Below are positions 44,154-53,072 of a stretch of 64,000 bases of DNA, piece after piece; the stretch's first letter is position 1, and each line of letters starts with the position of its first letter. Both the position numbers and the translations under genes were made by a program. The stretch is from positions 1 to 64,000 of the forward strand of contig CAKZPV010000047.1 of the NCBI GenBank assembly GCA_937139405.1, in the 5' to 3' direction. The stretch is from an uncultured Nitrospirota bacterium. Lineage in GTDB: Bacteria; Nitrospirota; Nitrospiria; Nitrospirales; UBA8639. The notes under the pieces were generated by a model that was not told the DNA's origin, made no database searches, and was given only the letters and a program-made list of their open reading frames with translations.

Positions 44154-45239
44154 CTACGAAAGAGCGGGTTGTGGAAAGAGAATGGTATCTGATGTCGTAA
44201 CATGGATAATGACAGATGTTTCTACATTATACACGGGAATGGGCTTCATGCAGCAGTGAATGAGTTGCCCGGATTTCAAACGAATGGCATAGAGTGTTTG
44301 TGGGCCTTGAAATTGACGGTTCTCAATCTTTCCTGTCCCCGATTCAGAGGGCGTAAATTCAATATCATTGGGACGAACCATCACTAATACACGACTGTTG
44401 CTCTGGAAGTCAGTTTGATTAGGGAAGTTCCCGATTTCTGTTTCAATGTGACCGTTATGGATGATCCCGGAGATCGTGTTAGCTTGACCGATAAATTCTG
44501 CTACGAATGCACAGGAAGGCTGTTGGTAAATGATCTCAGGTGTATCGCATTGCACGAGGACCCCATCGTGCATGACTGCGACTTTGTCGGCCATGGCAAA
44601 GGCTTCTTCATGATCATGGGTCACAAGAATGGCGGTCGTCTGAGTTTGGCGAAGAATGCGAAACAGTTCCTTCCGCATTTTTATCGTCATATCCGGATCT
44701 AAATTACTGAATGGCTCATCAAGTAAAAGCATGAGGGGTTTTGGAGCCAACGCGCGCGCAATAGCGACCCGTTGCTGTTGCCCTCCAGAGAGTTCATGCG
44801 GGAAGCGACCCTCAAGACCGTGCAACCCGACTATATCTAATAATTCCTGAACACGGGATTCACGATCAGAAACTTGCCAATGATAGAGCCCAAACGCCAC
44901 GTTGTCTCGAACAGACATATGCGGAAACAGGGCATATTCTTGAAAGACCATTCCGACTCGACGTTGTTCGGGAGCTATATGTAACGAGGACGAAGCCAAG
45001 ACTTGGCCTTGCAATCGAATTTCCCCAGCAGAAATCTTTTCAAATCCGGCGATAGCCCGCAGTGTTGTCGTTTTTCCGCAACCAGACGGTCCTAGTAAAC
45101 ACAAAATATTTCCTGGCTGAAGGTGAAGAGAGAGGTCGCGAACAGTGGGGAGGTCTGGTTGGTATCCGCAGGTGATATGGTCTAATTCGAGTATTGGTGC
45201 TTGAGGAGCGGTATCAGTCAACGATGAGAGAGGACTCAT
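44154..45239 (-). CDS. Ferric iron ABC transporter ATPase (FbpC/FutC type)
   Basis: 361 aa. Walker A GPSGCGKTTT, Q-loop VFQEYALFPHMSV, signature LSGGQQQRVAIARAL, Walker B LLLDEPFSNLD, switch THDHEEA, and a C-terminal TOBE-like domain (about 280-355). Energises ferric iron uptake with the permease and binding protein encoded just upstream. 58 bp separate it from the permease gene. Confidence 0.9.
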   Translation of the reverse strand: MSPLSSLTDTAPQAPILELDHITCGYQPDLPTVRDLSLHLQPGNILCLLGPSGCGKTTTLRAIAGFEKISAGEIRLQGQVLASSSLHIAPEQRRVGMVFQEYALFPHMSVRDNVAFGLYHWQVSDRESRVQELLDIVGLHGLEGRFPHELSGGQQQRVAIARALAPKPLMLLLDEPFSNLDPDMTIKMRKELFRILRQTQTTAILVTHDHEEAFAMADKVAVMHDGVLVQCDTPEIIYQQPSCAFVAEFIGQANTISGIIHNGHIETEIGNFPNQTDFQSNSRVLVMVRPNDIEFTPSESGTGKIENRQFQGPQTLYAIRLKSGQLIHCCMKPIPVYNVETSVIIHVTTSDTILFPQPALS

Positions 45240-45297
45240 GTGTCGTGTTTCAAAAGAAATGAACCTGAAAAACTTTTCAGGACTATTGTACTAAGGC

Positions 45298-46875
45298 TTA
45301 GCCTGCCTGCCAATTCTTTTTGGATAAGAGAAAGACGGCTGGAATTGACAACATGACAATGAGTAAGGCTGGTGGGGCAGCCAGCTGATACAGTTCTTCA
45401 CTGGCCTCCAACCAAATTCGCACCGCCAACGTATCAAACCCAATCGGGCGCAAGAGCAATGTAGCGGGCAATTCTTTCATGCAGAGCAAGAACATGAGTA
45501 ACCAAGCTGCCGAAAATCCTTTTCGGACCAGAGGGAAAGTAATCTGTGCAAACGTTCGAATCCCCTTGGCTCCGAGATTACGCGCCGCTTCTTCCAAATT
45601 GGGATTCACTTGTTGGAGTGCCGATTCCATGGCTTGTAGGCCGGCGGGTAAATAATGAATCAGGTAGGCCAAAATTAAGACGAAGACCGTGCCATACAGA
45701 AAAGGGATCATATCCGTAAATAACATGAGGAGCGCTAATGCAGCGACAGGACCTGGGAGTACATAGCCAATATACGCGCCTTGCAAACAGGCGAGATGTA
45801 GTTTGGAAGGAATGCGGGAAGCCAAATATGCGAGAGGTGTCCCCAAGGCCAGCGCGGCGGTTGCGGTCACAGCTGAAAGCATGACACTATTCCCGATGTA
45901 CGTTCCAAAAGACGTGCCGATTTCACCATTGGTCCAGGCAGTGAGAGTCCATTGAAGAAGCAGGAAGACTGGTAGTCCAAATGCCGCTGTAAAAATCATC
46001 AAAAATAAGAGGTTAATCGTTAGTCCACGGGCCAGAGAACAGGGTTTCGGCGTCGCGGTTCGGACACGGCCAGATGTCTGGTAAAATCGACTTTGTTTGC
46101 GAAACCATCGTTCAGCGAAGACAAACACGAGAGCAAAGCCTACCAATATCAGACTCAACAGGGCGGCAGATTGGTAATCAAATCGTCCAGTAATTTGTTG
46201 ATAAATGGCGTAGGTAAACGTTTGAAAGCGCAAAAGCGAAACGGCCCCAAAATCTGACACGACGTAGAGTACCACCAGAAACATACTCGCGACTAAGGCT
46301 GGACGGATCAGTGGTAAAGAGACGCGCCAAAACGTTTCCCATCGTGTCGCACCCGTCGCCTGAGCGGCTTCTTCAAAAGACAAATTGAAATTTTGAAAGG
46401 CTGCGCGAGCTAGCAAATAGACATACGGAAACGTATTCAGCGTCATGACGACAAGAGCCCCTGTAAAACTATAGGGAGAGGGGATATGGGCATCTGAGCT
46501 GGTGAGCCATTGCCAGGATTGCTCGACAGGACCGGCTCGGTCTAACAAATACGTGTACACATAGGCCAACACAAAAGAGGGGATGGCCAGAGGCAACACA
46601 AACCCCCAATCCCAAAAGGCCCGTCCCCAAAACTGATGCCGGGTGATAATCCATGCGGTAGAAATCCCCAGGGTCAATGTGGCTAATGACACGCCTAATG
46701 CCAAAGAAATAGTATTGGTCAACAATTCAGGAAGGCGAGTGTTCCACAGATTACCAGCCTGCGAAAGATCGCCAGTAAAAGCGGAATAGGTCACATACAA
46801 AAGAGGAAACGTCAGGAGTGCGGCGATGCTCATCCCCAAAAAAGAAAGCGGAGTCAGGTGGCTTTGGCGTACCAT
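45298..46875 (-). CDS. Ferric iron ABC transporter permease (FbpB type)
   Basis: 525 aa with about twelve membrane helices and two BPD-transport modules, each with an EAA-like loop (EEAAQATGATRWETFWRVSL and EEAARNLGAKGIRTFAQITF). This fused two-domain architecture is typical of FbpB/SfuB/FutB. 18 bp behind the binding protein gene. Confidence 0.9.
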   Translation of the reverse strand: MVRQSHLTPLSFLGMSIAALLTFPLLYVTYSAFTGDLSQAGNLWNTRLPELLTNTISLALGVSLATLTLGISTAWIITRHQFWGRAFWDWGFVLPLAIPSFVLAYVYTYLLDRAGPVEQSWQWLTSSDAHIPSPYSFTGALVVMTLNTFPYVYLLARAAFQNFNLSFEEAAQATGATRWETFWRVSLPLIRPALVASMFLVVLYVVSDFGAVSLLRFQTFTYAIYQQITGRFDYQSAALLSLILVGFALVFVFAERWFRKQSRFYQTSGRVRTATPKPCSLARGLTINLLFLMIFTAAFGLPVFLLLQWTLTAWTNGEIGTSFGTYIGNSVMLSAVTATAALALGTPLAYLASRIPSKLHLACLQGAYIGYVLPGPVAALALLMLFTDMIPFLYGTVFVLILAYLIHYLPAGLQAMESALQQVNPNLEEAARNLGAKGIRTFAQITFPLVRKGFSAAWLLMFLLCMKELPATLLLRPIGFDTLAVRIWLEASEELYQLAAPPALLIVMLSIPAVFLLSKKNWQAG

Positions 46876-46893
46876 GTCGGAGTGCCCTAATGT

Positions 46894-47907
46894 TTAGCGA
46901 AGACCCAGGCGTTGGATCTCTTGAATGATGGGCTCACGCAGTTCGGCTAACCGGGTAAGAGGAATCGTGGAAGCCCGAAAGGAGGCGGCGGGGGGAATGA
47001 CTGGATCGGCGTTAACGGTAGGGTTTATCGGATATTCTTTATTGGTGTGAGCAAACATTTCTTGTCCGGTTGGAGATATCAAAAATTCAATCAATTGGTT
47101 GGCTGCCGAAAGATGTTTGGCATGAGCTGTCAGTCCGATGCCTGCCACATTCATGATGCTTCCCATGCCGTCCTCTGCCTGGTCGGTGATGAGGGGTGCG
47201 ATCGGGGCTTTTGGATCTTTGGCTAGATGACGGAAAATATAATAATGATTCACGATGCCGACACCGACTTTGCCTTTGGCTACTGCATCCACAATCTGCC
47301 GATTCTTTCCATAGACCTCGTTACCCGCGTTGTCACGTATCCCTTTTAAAAATTTGTTGGCTGTTTGTTCACCTTTGGCCGCCAAGATCATAGAGGCACC
47401 GGCATGAAGATATTCGCTATTGGCTGTTGGAATAGCCAATTTCCCTTTCCAGGTTGGTGTGGCTAAGTCCAATAGCGAGTGAATCGTTGTAGGATCAACC
47501 ATGTTGGTGTTGTAGACGATGACCCACATACGTCCAGAAAGCCCAATCCAACTGTTATCAGGAGCACGAAATGGCTCAGGAATAGTCGTTGCCACAGAAG
47601 GAAGGGTGATTGGTTGAAGCAGATTGAGGCTTCGTGCCAATTCGAGGGCACCGGCTTCATTCGTAATAAACACATCAGCTGGCGTTCGTGACTTTTCTGC
47701 ACGCAACCGGTTCACCAATTCCGTGCTGCCTGCAGTGAGCAGTTTGACGGTCGTGCCTGTTGTTTTTTCAAAATGATCTAGCACAGGTTTAATAAGCCGT
47801 TCCGCACGTCCTGAATACACCACGACAGAGTCATTGGCCTTAATCGCAGGGACTTCAGTCCACAAACTGATTGCGAATAAAGATAAAATGATTGAAAAAT
47901 AAGGCAT
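46894..47907 (-). CDS. Ferric iron-binding periplasmic protein (FbpA/FutA type)
   Basis: 337 aa, signal peptide of about 24 residues. VVVYSGRAERLIKPVLDHFE opens lobe 1; GVGIVNHYYIFRHL contains the tandem tyrosines that chelate Fe(III) in this family. Delivers iron to the permease. A Fur-like operator lies directly upstream, and fur is the next gene on the same strand. Confidence 0.9.
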   Translation of the reverse strand: MPYFSIILSLFAISLWTEVPAIKANDSVVVYSGRAERLIKPVLDHFEKTTGTTVKLLTAGSTELVNRLRAEKSRTPADVFITNEAGALELARSLNLLQPITLPSVATTIPEPFRAPDNSWIGLSGRMWVIVYNTNMVDPTTIHSLLDLATPTWKGKLAIPTANSEYLHAGASMILAAKGEQTANKFLKGIRDNAGNEVYGKNRQIVDAVAKGKVGVGIVNHYYIFRHLAKDPKAPIAPLITDQAEDGMGSIMNVAGIGLTAHAKHLSAANQLIEFLISPTGQEMFAHTNKEYPINPTVNADPVIPPAASFRASTIPLTRLAELREPIIQEIQRLGLR

Positions 47908-47933
47908 AATTTGAAATCCCCCTAACGATTTAG

Positions 47934-47952
47934 AGAATCATTTTCATAATTG
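47934..47952 (-). promoter_or_regulatory. Fur-like operator before the iron transporter operon
   Basis: Read on the minus strand, AATTATGAAAATGATTCTC matches the Fur consensus at 14 of 19 positions, about 30 bp before the binding-protein ATG. Consistent with iron repression of the transporter and possibly of the upstream fur read-through transcript. Confidence 0.65.
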
Positions 47953-48028
47953 ATATTGTACTATGCCTCTTCTGACGGGAGCAAGAACGGAATCAGGTAT
48001 CGAAAGGAGCCTGGTGTGAGAGGTAAAA

Positions 48029-48463
48029 TTAGGCCGGTTGGCACGTGGCACAGAGGCCGTAAAGCTCGAGTTTGTGAGTTTCAATCGTAAAACCGTTTTT
48101 TCGAGCTACGGCTTCTTGCAGGTCTTCAATTTGGCAGTTATTAAACTCCACAATTTTCCCGCATCCCGTGCATATAAGATGGTCATGATGGCCTTTGTGG
48201 GCGACATTATCGAACTGGGTTTGCGTGCCGAAATGGCGTTCTTGTGCTAAGCCGGTTTCGCAAAAGAGTTTGAGAGTCCGATAGATCGTGGCAAGGCCTA
48301 TATGAGGGTCTTTTTTGGCTAAAATATGATATAACTGCTCGGCTGTGACATGCTCCATTTTCAGGAATGTCGTCAGAATGAGTTCTCGCTGCCGCGTGAG
48401 CTTAAGGCTGTGCTTAGCAAGATGATGTTTAAGGAGTTCGAGTTCTTTGACGGGTTTGGGCAT
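48029..48463 (-). CDS. fur: Ferric uptake regulator Fur
   Basis: 144 aa from the ATG reading MPKPVKELELLKHHLAKHSL; an in-frame ORF extends 32 codons farther and would overlap the divergent gene, so it is not used. Winged helix with LTRQRELILTTF and LATIYRTLKLF, HHDHLICTGCGKIVEF with the metal-binding His residues, and two CxxC pairs (CTGC, CATC) for structural zinc. A Zur or PerR identity cannot be excluded, but adjacency to the ferric transporter favours Fur. Confidence 0.88.
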   Translation of the reverse strand: MPKPVKELELLKHHLAKHSLKLTRQRELILTTFLKMEHVTAEQLYHILAKKDPHIGLATIYRTLKLFCETGLAQERHFGTQTQFDNVAHKGHHDHLICTGCGKIVEFNNCQIEDLQEAVARKNGFTIETHKLELYGLCATCQPA

Positions 48464-48570
48464 GACTGGAAGATCCTGAAAATTGAGAAGGCGTATTAAA
48501 CCCCAAGAGCCTAATTTGGTCAAGGATTTTTTTTTGACTAGCCATTGCAATGAAATCAAGTGGAGTCTGT

Positions 48571-49143
48571 ATGCGAAAACCAGTAGAAGTGACTAGTGAT
48601 CGTGCGCTGTTGATTTATACCTTGCATTTGATGGAATCGATAGAAGATTCGGGTGGATTGATGAGTGATGTGAAGCTCCAGCAATTGTTGTTTCTGGCGG
48701 AGTTACAGATGTTGGGGAAAGGTCTTAAAGGAATGCATTGGGAATTTGTTCGTTTTCCCTATGGAGCTTTCAGTAAGGATGTGGATAACGATTTACTGTT
48801 TTTACGCCGCAAAGAGCGCATCCAGAATTTTGATGTAACAGGAGATGCGGAAGAGGTTGTGGCGTTGGTTGATAAGGTAGTGGACGGCCATGAAGCGAAT
48901 GAACAAATTATGGAAATTATTCGCACGGTTATTGAAACCTATGGTCCACAGGATACGAGCGAGATTATGAGTTCGGTAGAGTCTGTGGAATTAAGTCCAG
49001 CAGACAATCCTGAAGAAAAGCTCGCCATTCGAGATATTTCGTTTCATACCATTATGTTGGTGCCATCGCGAGTAGAGACTACTGAGGCCTTTATGCTTTC
49101 AACTGCACAGGCAAAAAACCTTAATAAGGCGATGGGGTATTAA
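48571..49143 (+). CDS. Panacea (SocA-like) domain protein
   Basis: 190 aa. VKLQQLLFLAELQMLGKGLK and EFVRFPYGAFSKDV resemble the Panacea/DUF4065 domain of SocA-like antitoxins and phage-associated proteins. The ATG at 48571 is preferred because GGAG lies 5 nt upstream. No toxin gene is adjacent: the downstream neighbour is on the other strand. Orphan antitoxin or proteolytic adaptor role is inference. Confidence 0.6.
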   Translation: MRKPVEVTSDRALLIYTLHLMESIEDSGGLMSDVKLQQLLFLAELQMLGKGLKGMHWEFVRFPYGAFSKDVDNDLLFLRRKERIQNFDVTGDAEEVVALVDKVVDGHEANEQIMEIIRTVIETYGPQDTSEIMSSVESVELSPADNPEEKLAIRDISFHTIMLVPSRVETTEAFMLSTAQAKNLNKAMGY

Positions 49144-49255
49144 GCAAAGGTGCCAATAGGCATTGCCTTGAAGTGTTCCTTAGAGAGCCCCAGTCCAGGT
49201 TCTCATGAGCTGAGGCTCTCATCATGTTGAAAGTGGTCTGCCGTTTTATAAGCGG

Positions 49256-49561
49256 CTATTTTGTCGATTTTTTCACTTCGACAACAAATGCTTCCTTTAA
49301 TGCGTCTGTTCGAACTTTGCCCACACCATTGACGGCTTCTAGCTCTGTCATTGATGTAAATTTTCCGTGCTTTTTTCGATAATCCAGAATATTTTGAGCT
49401 GTGTCATGCCCAATGCCTTTTACTGCCTCGAGTTGTTTCAAGTTGGCTGAATTAATGTCCGTTTTCATCACAGCAAAGGCTGAGGTGACAGGCAACAAGA
49501 ACCCCAAAGAAAAGCACATCGCTAACATGAGAGCGGAAAGCCTTTGTAGTTGTTTCTTCAT
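49256..49561 (-). CDS. Helix-hairpin-helix (ComEA-like) secreted DNA-binding protein
   Basis: 101 aa. Signal peptide (about residues 1-30), then two HhH motifs: INSANLKQLEAVKGIGHDTA and MTELEAVNGVGKVRTDALKE. This is the ComEA core domain that binds DNA in the periplasm during natural transformation; many diderms use such proteins with type IV pili. The second of two adjacent ATGs is chosen, 7 nt from a perfect AGGAGG. Confidence 0.85.
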   Translation of the reverse strand: MKKQLQRLSALMLAMCFSLGFLLPVTSAFAVMKTDINSANLKQLEAVKGIGHDTAQNILDYRKKHGKFTSMTELEAVNGVGKVRTDALKEAFVVEVKKSTK

Positions 49562-49741
49562 CATACGACCTCCTTTTGTAAAAAATAAACGAGGGATTTG
49601 GCATGTGTTTGGTGACAAATCTGAACACCGGTTCACGCAAATCCTATAAATAATGAGAAAAGTTAGCGGTGACTGATGTGTGCTGGCAAGCTGTCGATAC
49701 TCTTGGCGGATCAATGAAGAGAAGTGAAAGAATGTCAGGGG

Positions 49742-51304
49742 TTATGTAGAGGTTTTTGATGAAAAACTTGTCGGAAATTGATACAAGTTGCCGAATTTTT
49801 CTTCGAGATTGCGGATGAACGGCTCTGGAGTGAGGGGCTGGCCTGTGACTCGCTGAATGAGATCACTGGCTGAATATTGCCGACCCCATTGGTGCACGTG
49901 TTTATTTAACCAGTTTTTTAATGGTTGAAAATTTCCCTGGCTAATATTTTGTTCAAGGTCGGTCATATCTTTCTTGGCTTGATCAAATAACATGGCGGCA
50001 TAGAGGTTTCCCAGCGTGTAAGTGGGGAAATAACCAAAGGCACCAAAGGACCAATGGACATCCTGCAGGACACCCTCAGCATCGTTGGACGGAGTGATCC
50101 CTAAATATTCCTCTATTTTGGCATTCCATATTTCGGGTAATTCATCTATCTGAACCCGACCCTCAATGATTTCTAGCTCAATTTCAAATCGCACCATAAT
50201 GTGCAGGTTGTAGGTAAGCTCGTCCGCTTCGACTCTTATCAAAGAGGGTTCTGCTTGATTGATGGCCAAATAAAACTCGTCTGTTTGCACACCACCGAGT
50301 TGTGAGGGAAAGACCTCTCGTAATTTCGGGTAAAAATATTGCCAAAAGGCTTGGGAACGGCCTACAGAATTTTCCCATAGACGAGATTGGCTTTCATGAA
50401 TGCCCAGAGAAATCGCTTCGCCTAATGGTGTTCCGTAATGTTGGGTAGACAACCCTTGTTCGTACAGGCCATGTCCTCCCTCGTGGATGCAACTGAATAA
50501 GCAGGAGGGCATATCGTTTTCAAATACACGTGTGGTGACTCGTACATCTGTAGGATGAAACGAGGTCGTAAAGGGATGAGCAGAAAGGTCCAGGCGGCCG
50601 CGTTGAAAATCATATCCCATCTGTTTGAGAACCAGGCGGCCAAAATCAATTTGCTTAGTGGTGTCAAATGATTGAGTGAGCAAACTGGTATTGGGTTGTA
50701 CGGGTGAGTGTTGAATCTGTTTCAGTAATCGAATCAGGTGTGTGCGCAATTCGGCAAAGAGAGGACGAAGCTGAGCGACCGTGACTCCTGGTTCAAAGGT
50801 ATCCAATAAGGCATTGTATGGAGAATCGGTGTATCCTAAATAGTCGGCTTCCTTCCGTTTGAGTCCAACAAGGCGTTCCAAGTTTGGGAGAAAGCGTTGG
50901 AAATCGTTCGTCTGCCGGGATTCGGCCCAGACTTGTTGTGCAATGGAGCATTCGCGTTCCAATTTGTTCACAAATGCCGAAGGCAATTTTTTTGCGCGGG
51001 AGAAATCTCGCCAAGTTTCGCGAAGCAAGGCCTGTGAAGTGTCATCAAGAGAGTCTTGATGCTTGGAGAGAAGAATGCCCGTTTCGCTATCAAGAAAAGT
51101 GCATAACAGTGCTTCAACTTCGCGTGAGACAAATTGGTTGTGTGCCAAGGTTTGTAGAGTTGCCAGTTGCTCGGCGCGAATGGCACCACTTCCCGCTGGC
51201 ATATAGGTTTCTTGATCCCAGGAGAGCACTGCCGCTGCATCGTGTAGATGATGAATCTCTCGAAGTTTGGATGTTAAGGAGTCAAGTGCACCTAGAGTAG
51301 CCAT
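49742..51304 (-). CDS. Carboxypeptidase M32 (Taq-type)
   Basis: 520 aa, full family length. HEGGH at 274-278 is the zinc motif, with the downstream Glu in LGIHESQSRLWENSVGRS. Cytoplasmic metallocarboxypeptidase with broad specificity. Stands alone, divergent from the O-methyltransferase. Confidence 0.95.
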   Translation of the reverse strand: MATLGALDSLTSKLREIHHLHDAAAVLSWDQETYMPAGSGAIRAEQLATLQTLAHNQFVSREVEALLCTFLDSETGILLSKHQDSLDDTSQALLRETWRDFSRAKKLPSAFVNKLERECSIAQQVWAESRQTNDFQRFLPNLERLVGLKRKEADYLGYTDSPYNALLDTFEPGVTVAQLRPLFAELRTHLIRLLKQIQHSPVQPNTSLLTQSFDTTKQIDFGRLVLKQMGYDFQRGRLDLSAHPFTTSFHPTDVRVTTRVFENDMPSCLFSCIHEGGHGLYEQGLSTQHYGTPLGEAISLGIHESQSRLWENSVGRSQAFWQYFYPKLREVFPSQLGGVQTDEFYLAINQAEPSLIRVEADELTYNLHIMVRFEIELEIIEGRVQIDELPEIWNAKIEEYLGITPSNDAEGVLQDVHWSFGAFGYFPTYTLGNLYAAMLFDQAKKDMTDLEQNISQGNFQPLKNWLNKHVHQWGRQYSASDLIQRVTGQPLTPEPFIRNLEEKFGNLYQFPTSFSSKTST

Positions 51305-51467
51305 TGATTCTTTCCTTTTTGTGTAATGATATAGTCAAATTTGATGGATGGCACTTTACGTCAGCTATTCTGATATTGGCAACAAACCTACGCATATTCC
51401 CTCTTCATGTTTTTTCTGGCAGTAGAGAAAGAAGAGGAGAATTGAGTTCTTAATCATTTCCATTTGC

Positions 51468-52136
51468 ATGGAGAAAATTTCTATGAAACCCATGGTATTG
51501 CCAGAGGTTGAAGCGTATGCGGAAGCCCATTCGCAAACTGAATCGGAAATATGTCGACGGCTTCGTGAAGAGACCAATCGCACGATGGAGTTGCCTCAAA
51601 TGGTCGTGGGGCCTTTGGAAGGGGCATTTTTAAAAGTGATGGCGATGACTGTGGGTGCCAAACGTATCTTAGAAATTGGCACGTTTACCGGCTATAGCGC
51701 CTTGTGTTTTGCAGAGAGTCTTCCCAGGGGCGGTGAAGTTATCACCTGTGATATCGATCCTGAATCCACTGCTCTTGCCAACCAGTATTGGGCAAAAAGT
51801 CCTCATGGCTCGAAGATTCAGCTTCGTTTAGCCCCGGCACTTGAAACTCTTGCAGAATTAACCGCTCCGTTCGATCTTATTTTCATTGATGCGGACAAAG
51901 CCAATTATGTGAAATATTTTCAACGTGCGTTAGATTTAATTGCTCCGACGGGTGTGATATTGATTGATAATGTCTTGTGGAGCGGAGAGGTATTGAAGAT
52001 GCCACCTTCCGATCCTAATACAGAAGCTATTCAAGAATTGAATCGTCTGGTTCATGCCGAAACCCGAGTGTCTGCTGTACTTCTCACGATTCGTGACGGC
52101 GTCTTTTTGATTAAACCTCAATCCTCAAACGCCTAG
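51468..52136 (+). CDS. Class I SAM-dependent O-methyltransferase
   Basis: 222 aa. ILEIGTFTGYSALCFAESLP (motif I), VITCDIDPESTALANQYW and FDLIFIDADKANYVKYFQRA are characteristic of the CCoAOMT-like, metal-dependent catechol O-methyltransferase family. Substrate unknown. An ATG 15 nt inside is an alternative start. Converges with the transglycosylase gene. Confidence 0.92.
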   Translation: MEKISMKPMVLPEVEAYAEAHSQTESEICRRLREETNRTMELPQMVVGPLEGAFLKVMAMTVGAKRILEIGTFTGYSALCFAESLPRGGEVITCDIDPESTALANQYWAKSPHGSKIQLRLAPALETLAELTAPFDLIFIDADKANYVKYFQRALDLIAPTGVILIDNVLWSGEVLKMPPSDPNTEAIQELNRLVHAETRVSAVLLTIRDGVFLIKPQSSNA

Positions 52137-52174
52137 ATGTCACAGATTGTATCAGTAGGAAAGTAATGTCAGTT

Positions 52175-53068
52175 CTAGGGCGCCTGTCGGATCGTTTTGT
52201 CTCTTGCGCCGGGGTGGTTGAATCTCTTTTTTAATGAATTAATACGCGAGAGGTATTTGCGTACATCGTGATCTCCGCATCGTTGGCGGGGATTCAACTT
52301 GAGCCCGCGTGTGGTATACGCTTTCCCAGCCCCTGCGCCACAGAGATGAATGATTGCGGCTAAATCCTGCTTCTGCTGGAGTGTGGTTGTTTGTAACTTG
52401 CGTGTGCCTAGCAACTCTGCGACTCGGCGATCAAGCAGGGCCGCAGTCAACTCAATGGCATGGGTCGGTATCACGCGCGTGTAAAGGCTATTGAACCAGC
52501 ATGACTTGAAGTTGTGCCACGGGCCGTCCTTGATCACTATGTGGTCATGGATACAGTAATGTTTGGCTTCGCGGAAAGTCCCGTCAGTAATCTGAAACAT
52601 GCCAACTGCGCTCGAAGCTGGTCGGTACCAATTGAGGGGATTCCACGTCAACTGCCATCGCCAGTATGTCCTTGCTACAGGATTTCCTCCTCCCTCCACT
52701 TGCGCTAGCGCAGCCAGAAATTCAGGTGTGATCATCGCGGTTGCATGTTCGCGGAAGAGAGATTCATATTGTTTCCAGGTTTGGTTAGGGTGCTTGTTGA
52801 ATGAGTTGTCTATGGGGAAGAGGATTTCACTTGGCTTATTGAGCGTATGATAGGTCCAGTTGAAACTGAACCACAGAAGGAGTAGGAGGGTTGGGATTGC
52901 GACGATACGAACGAGCGGTGGCGAGGCTAGCACTGCCCTCATAAACATTCGAAGTCCATTCCAACCCTGGCGCGCGAACCGCGAGAGCACAGTGAGGGGT
53001 TTTCGATGACTGCGCCTCTTTTGCTGGCGAGGTTGTTTACGAGTAAGCCGGTTTAACTTCGATGCCAT
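52175..53068 (-). CDS. Membrane-anchored lytic transglycosylase (SLT domain)
   Basis: 297 aa from the ATG at MASKLNRLTRK, just behind the stop of the hydrolase gene. Basic N-terminus, one membrane helix (about residues 53-70, IPTLLLLLWFSFNW) and a periplasmic SLT-like domain with FLAALAQVEGGGNPVAR (catalytic Glu) and SAVGMFQITDGTF. It would cleave peptidoglycan glycan strands. A longer in-frame ORF overlaps the upstream gene and is rejected. Confidence 0.75.
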   Translation of the reverse strand: MASKLNRLTRKQPRQQKRRSHRKPLTVLSRFARQGWNGLRMFMRAVLASPPLVRIVAIPTLLLLLWFSFNWTYHTLNKPSEILFPIDNSFNKHPNQTWKQYESLFREHATAMITPEFLAALAQVEGGGNPVARTYWRWQLTWNPLNWYRPASSAVGMFQITDGTFREAKHYCIHDHIVIKDGPWHNFKSCWFNSLYTRVIPTHAIELTAALLDRRVAELLGTRKLQTTTLQQKQDLAAIIHLCGAGAGKAYTTRGLKLNPRQRCGDHDVRKYLSRINSLKKRFNHPGARDKTIRQAP

Positions 53069-53072
53069 AGAC

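Noticed and set aside
48464-48559. 32-codon N-terminal extension of Fur
   Set aside because: Unconserved, overlaps the divergent gene's leader, and the ATG at 48463 fits the normal Fur start and length.
49222-49255. GCCG...CGGC hairpin between the Panacea and ComEA-like genes as terminator
   Set aside because: Only four base pairs and no proper T tract in either direction.
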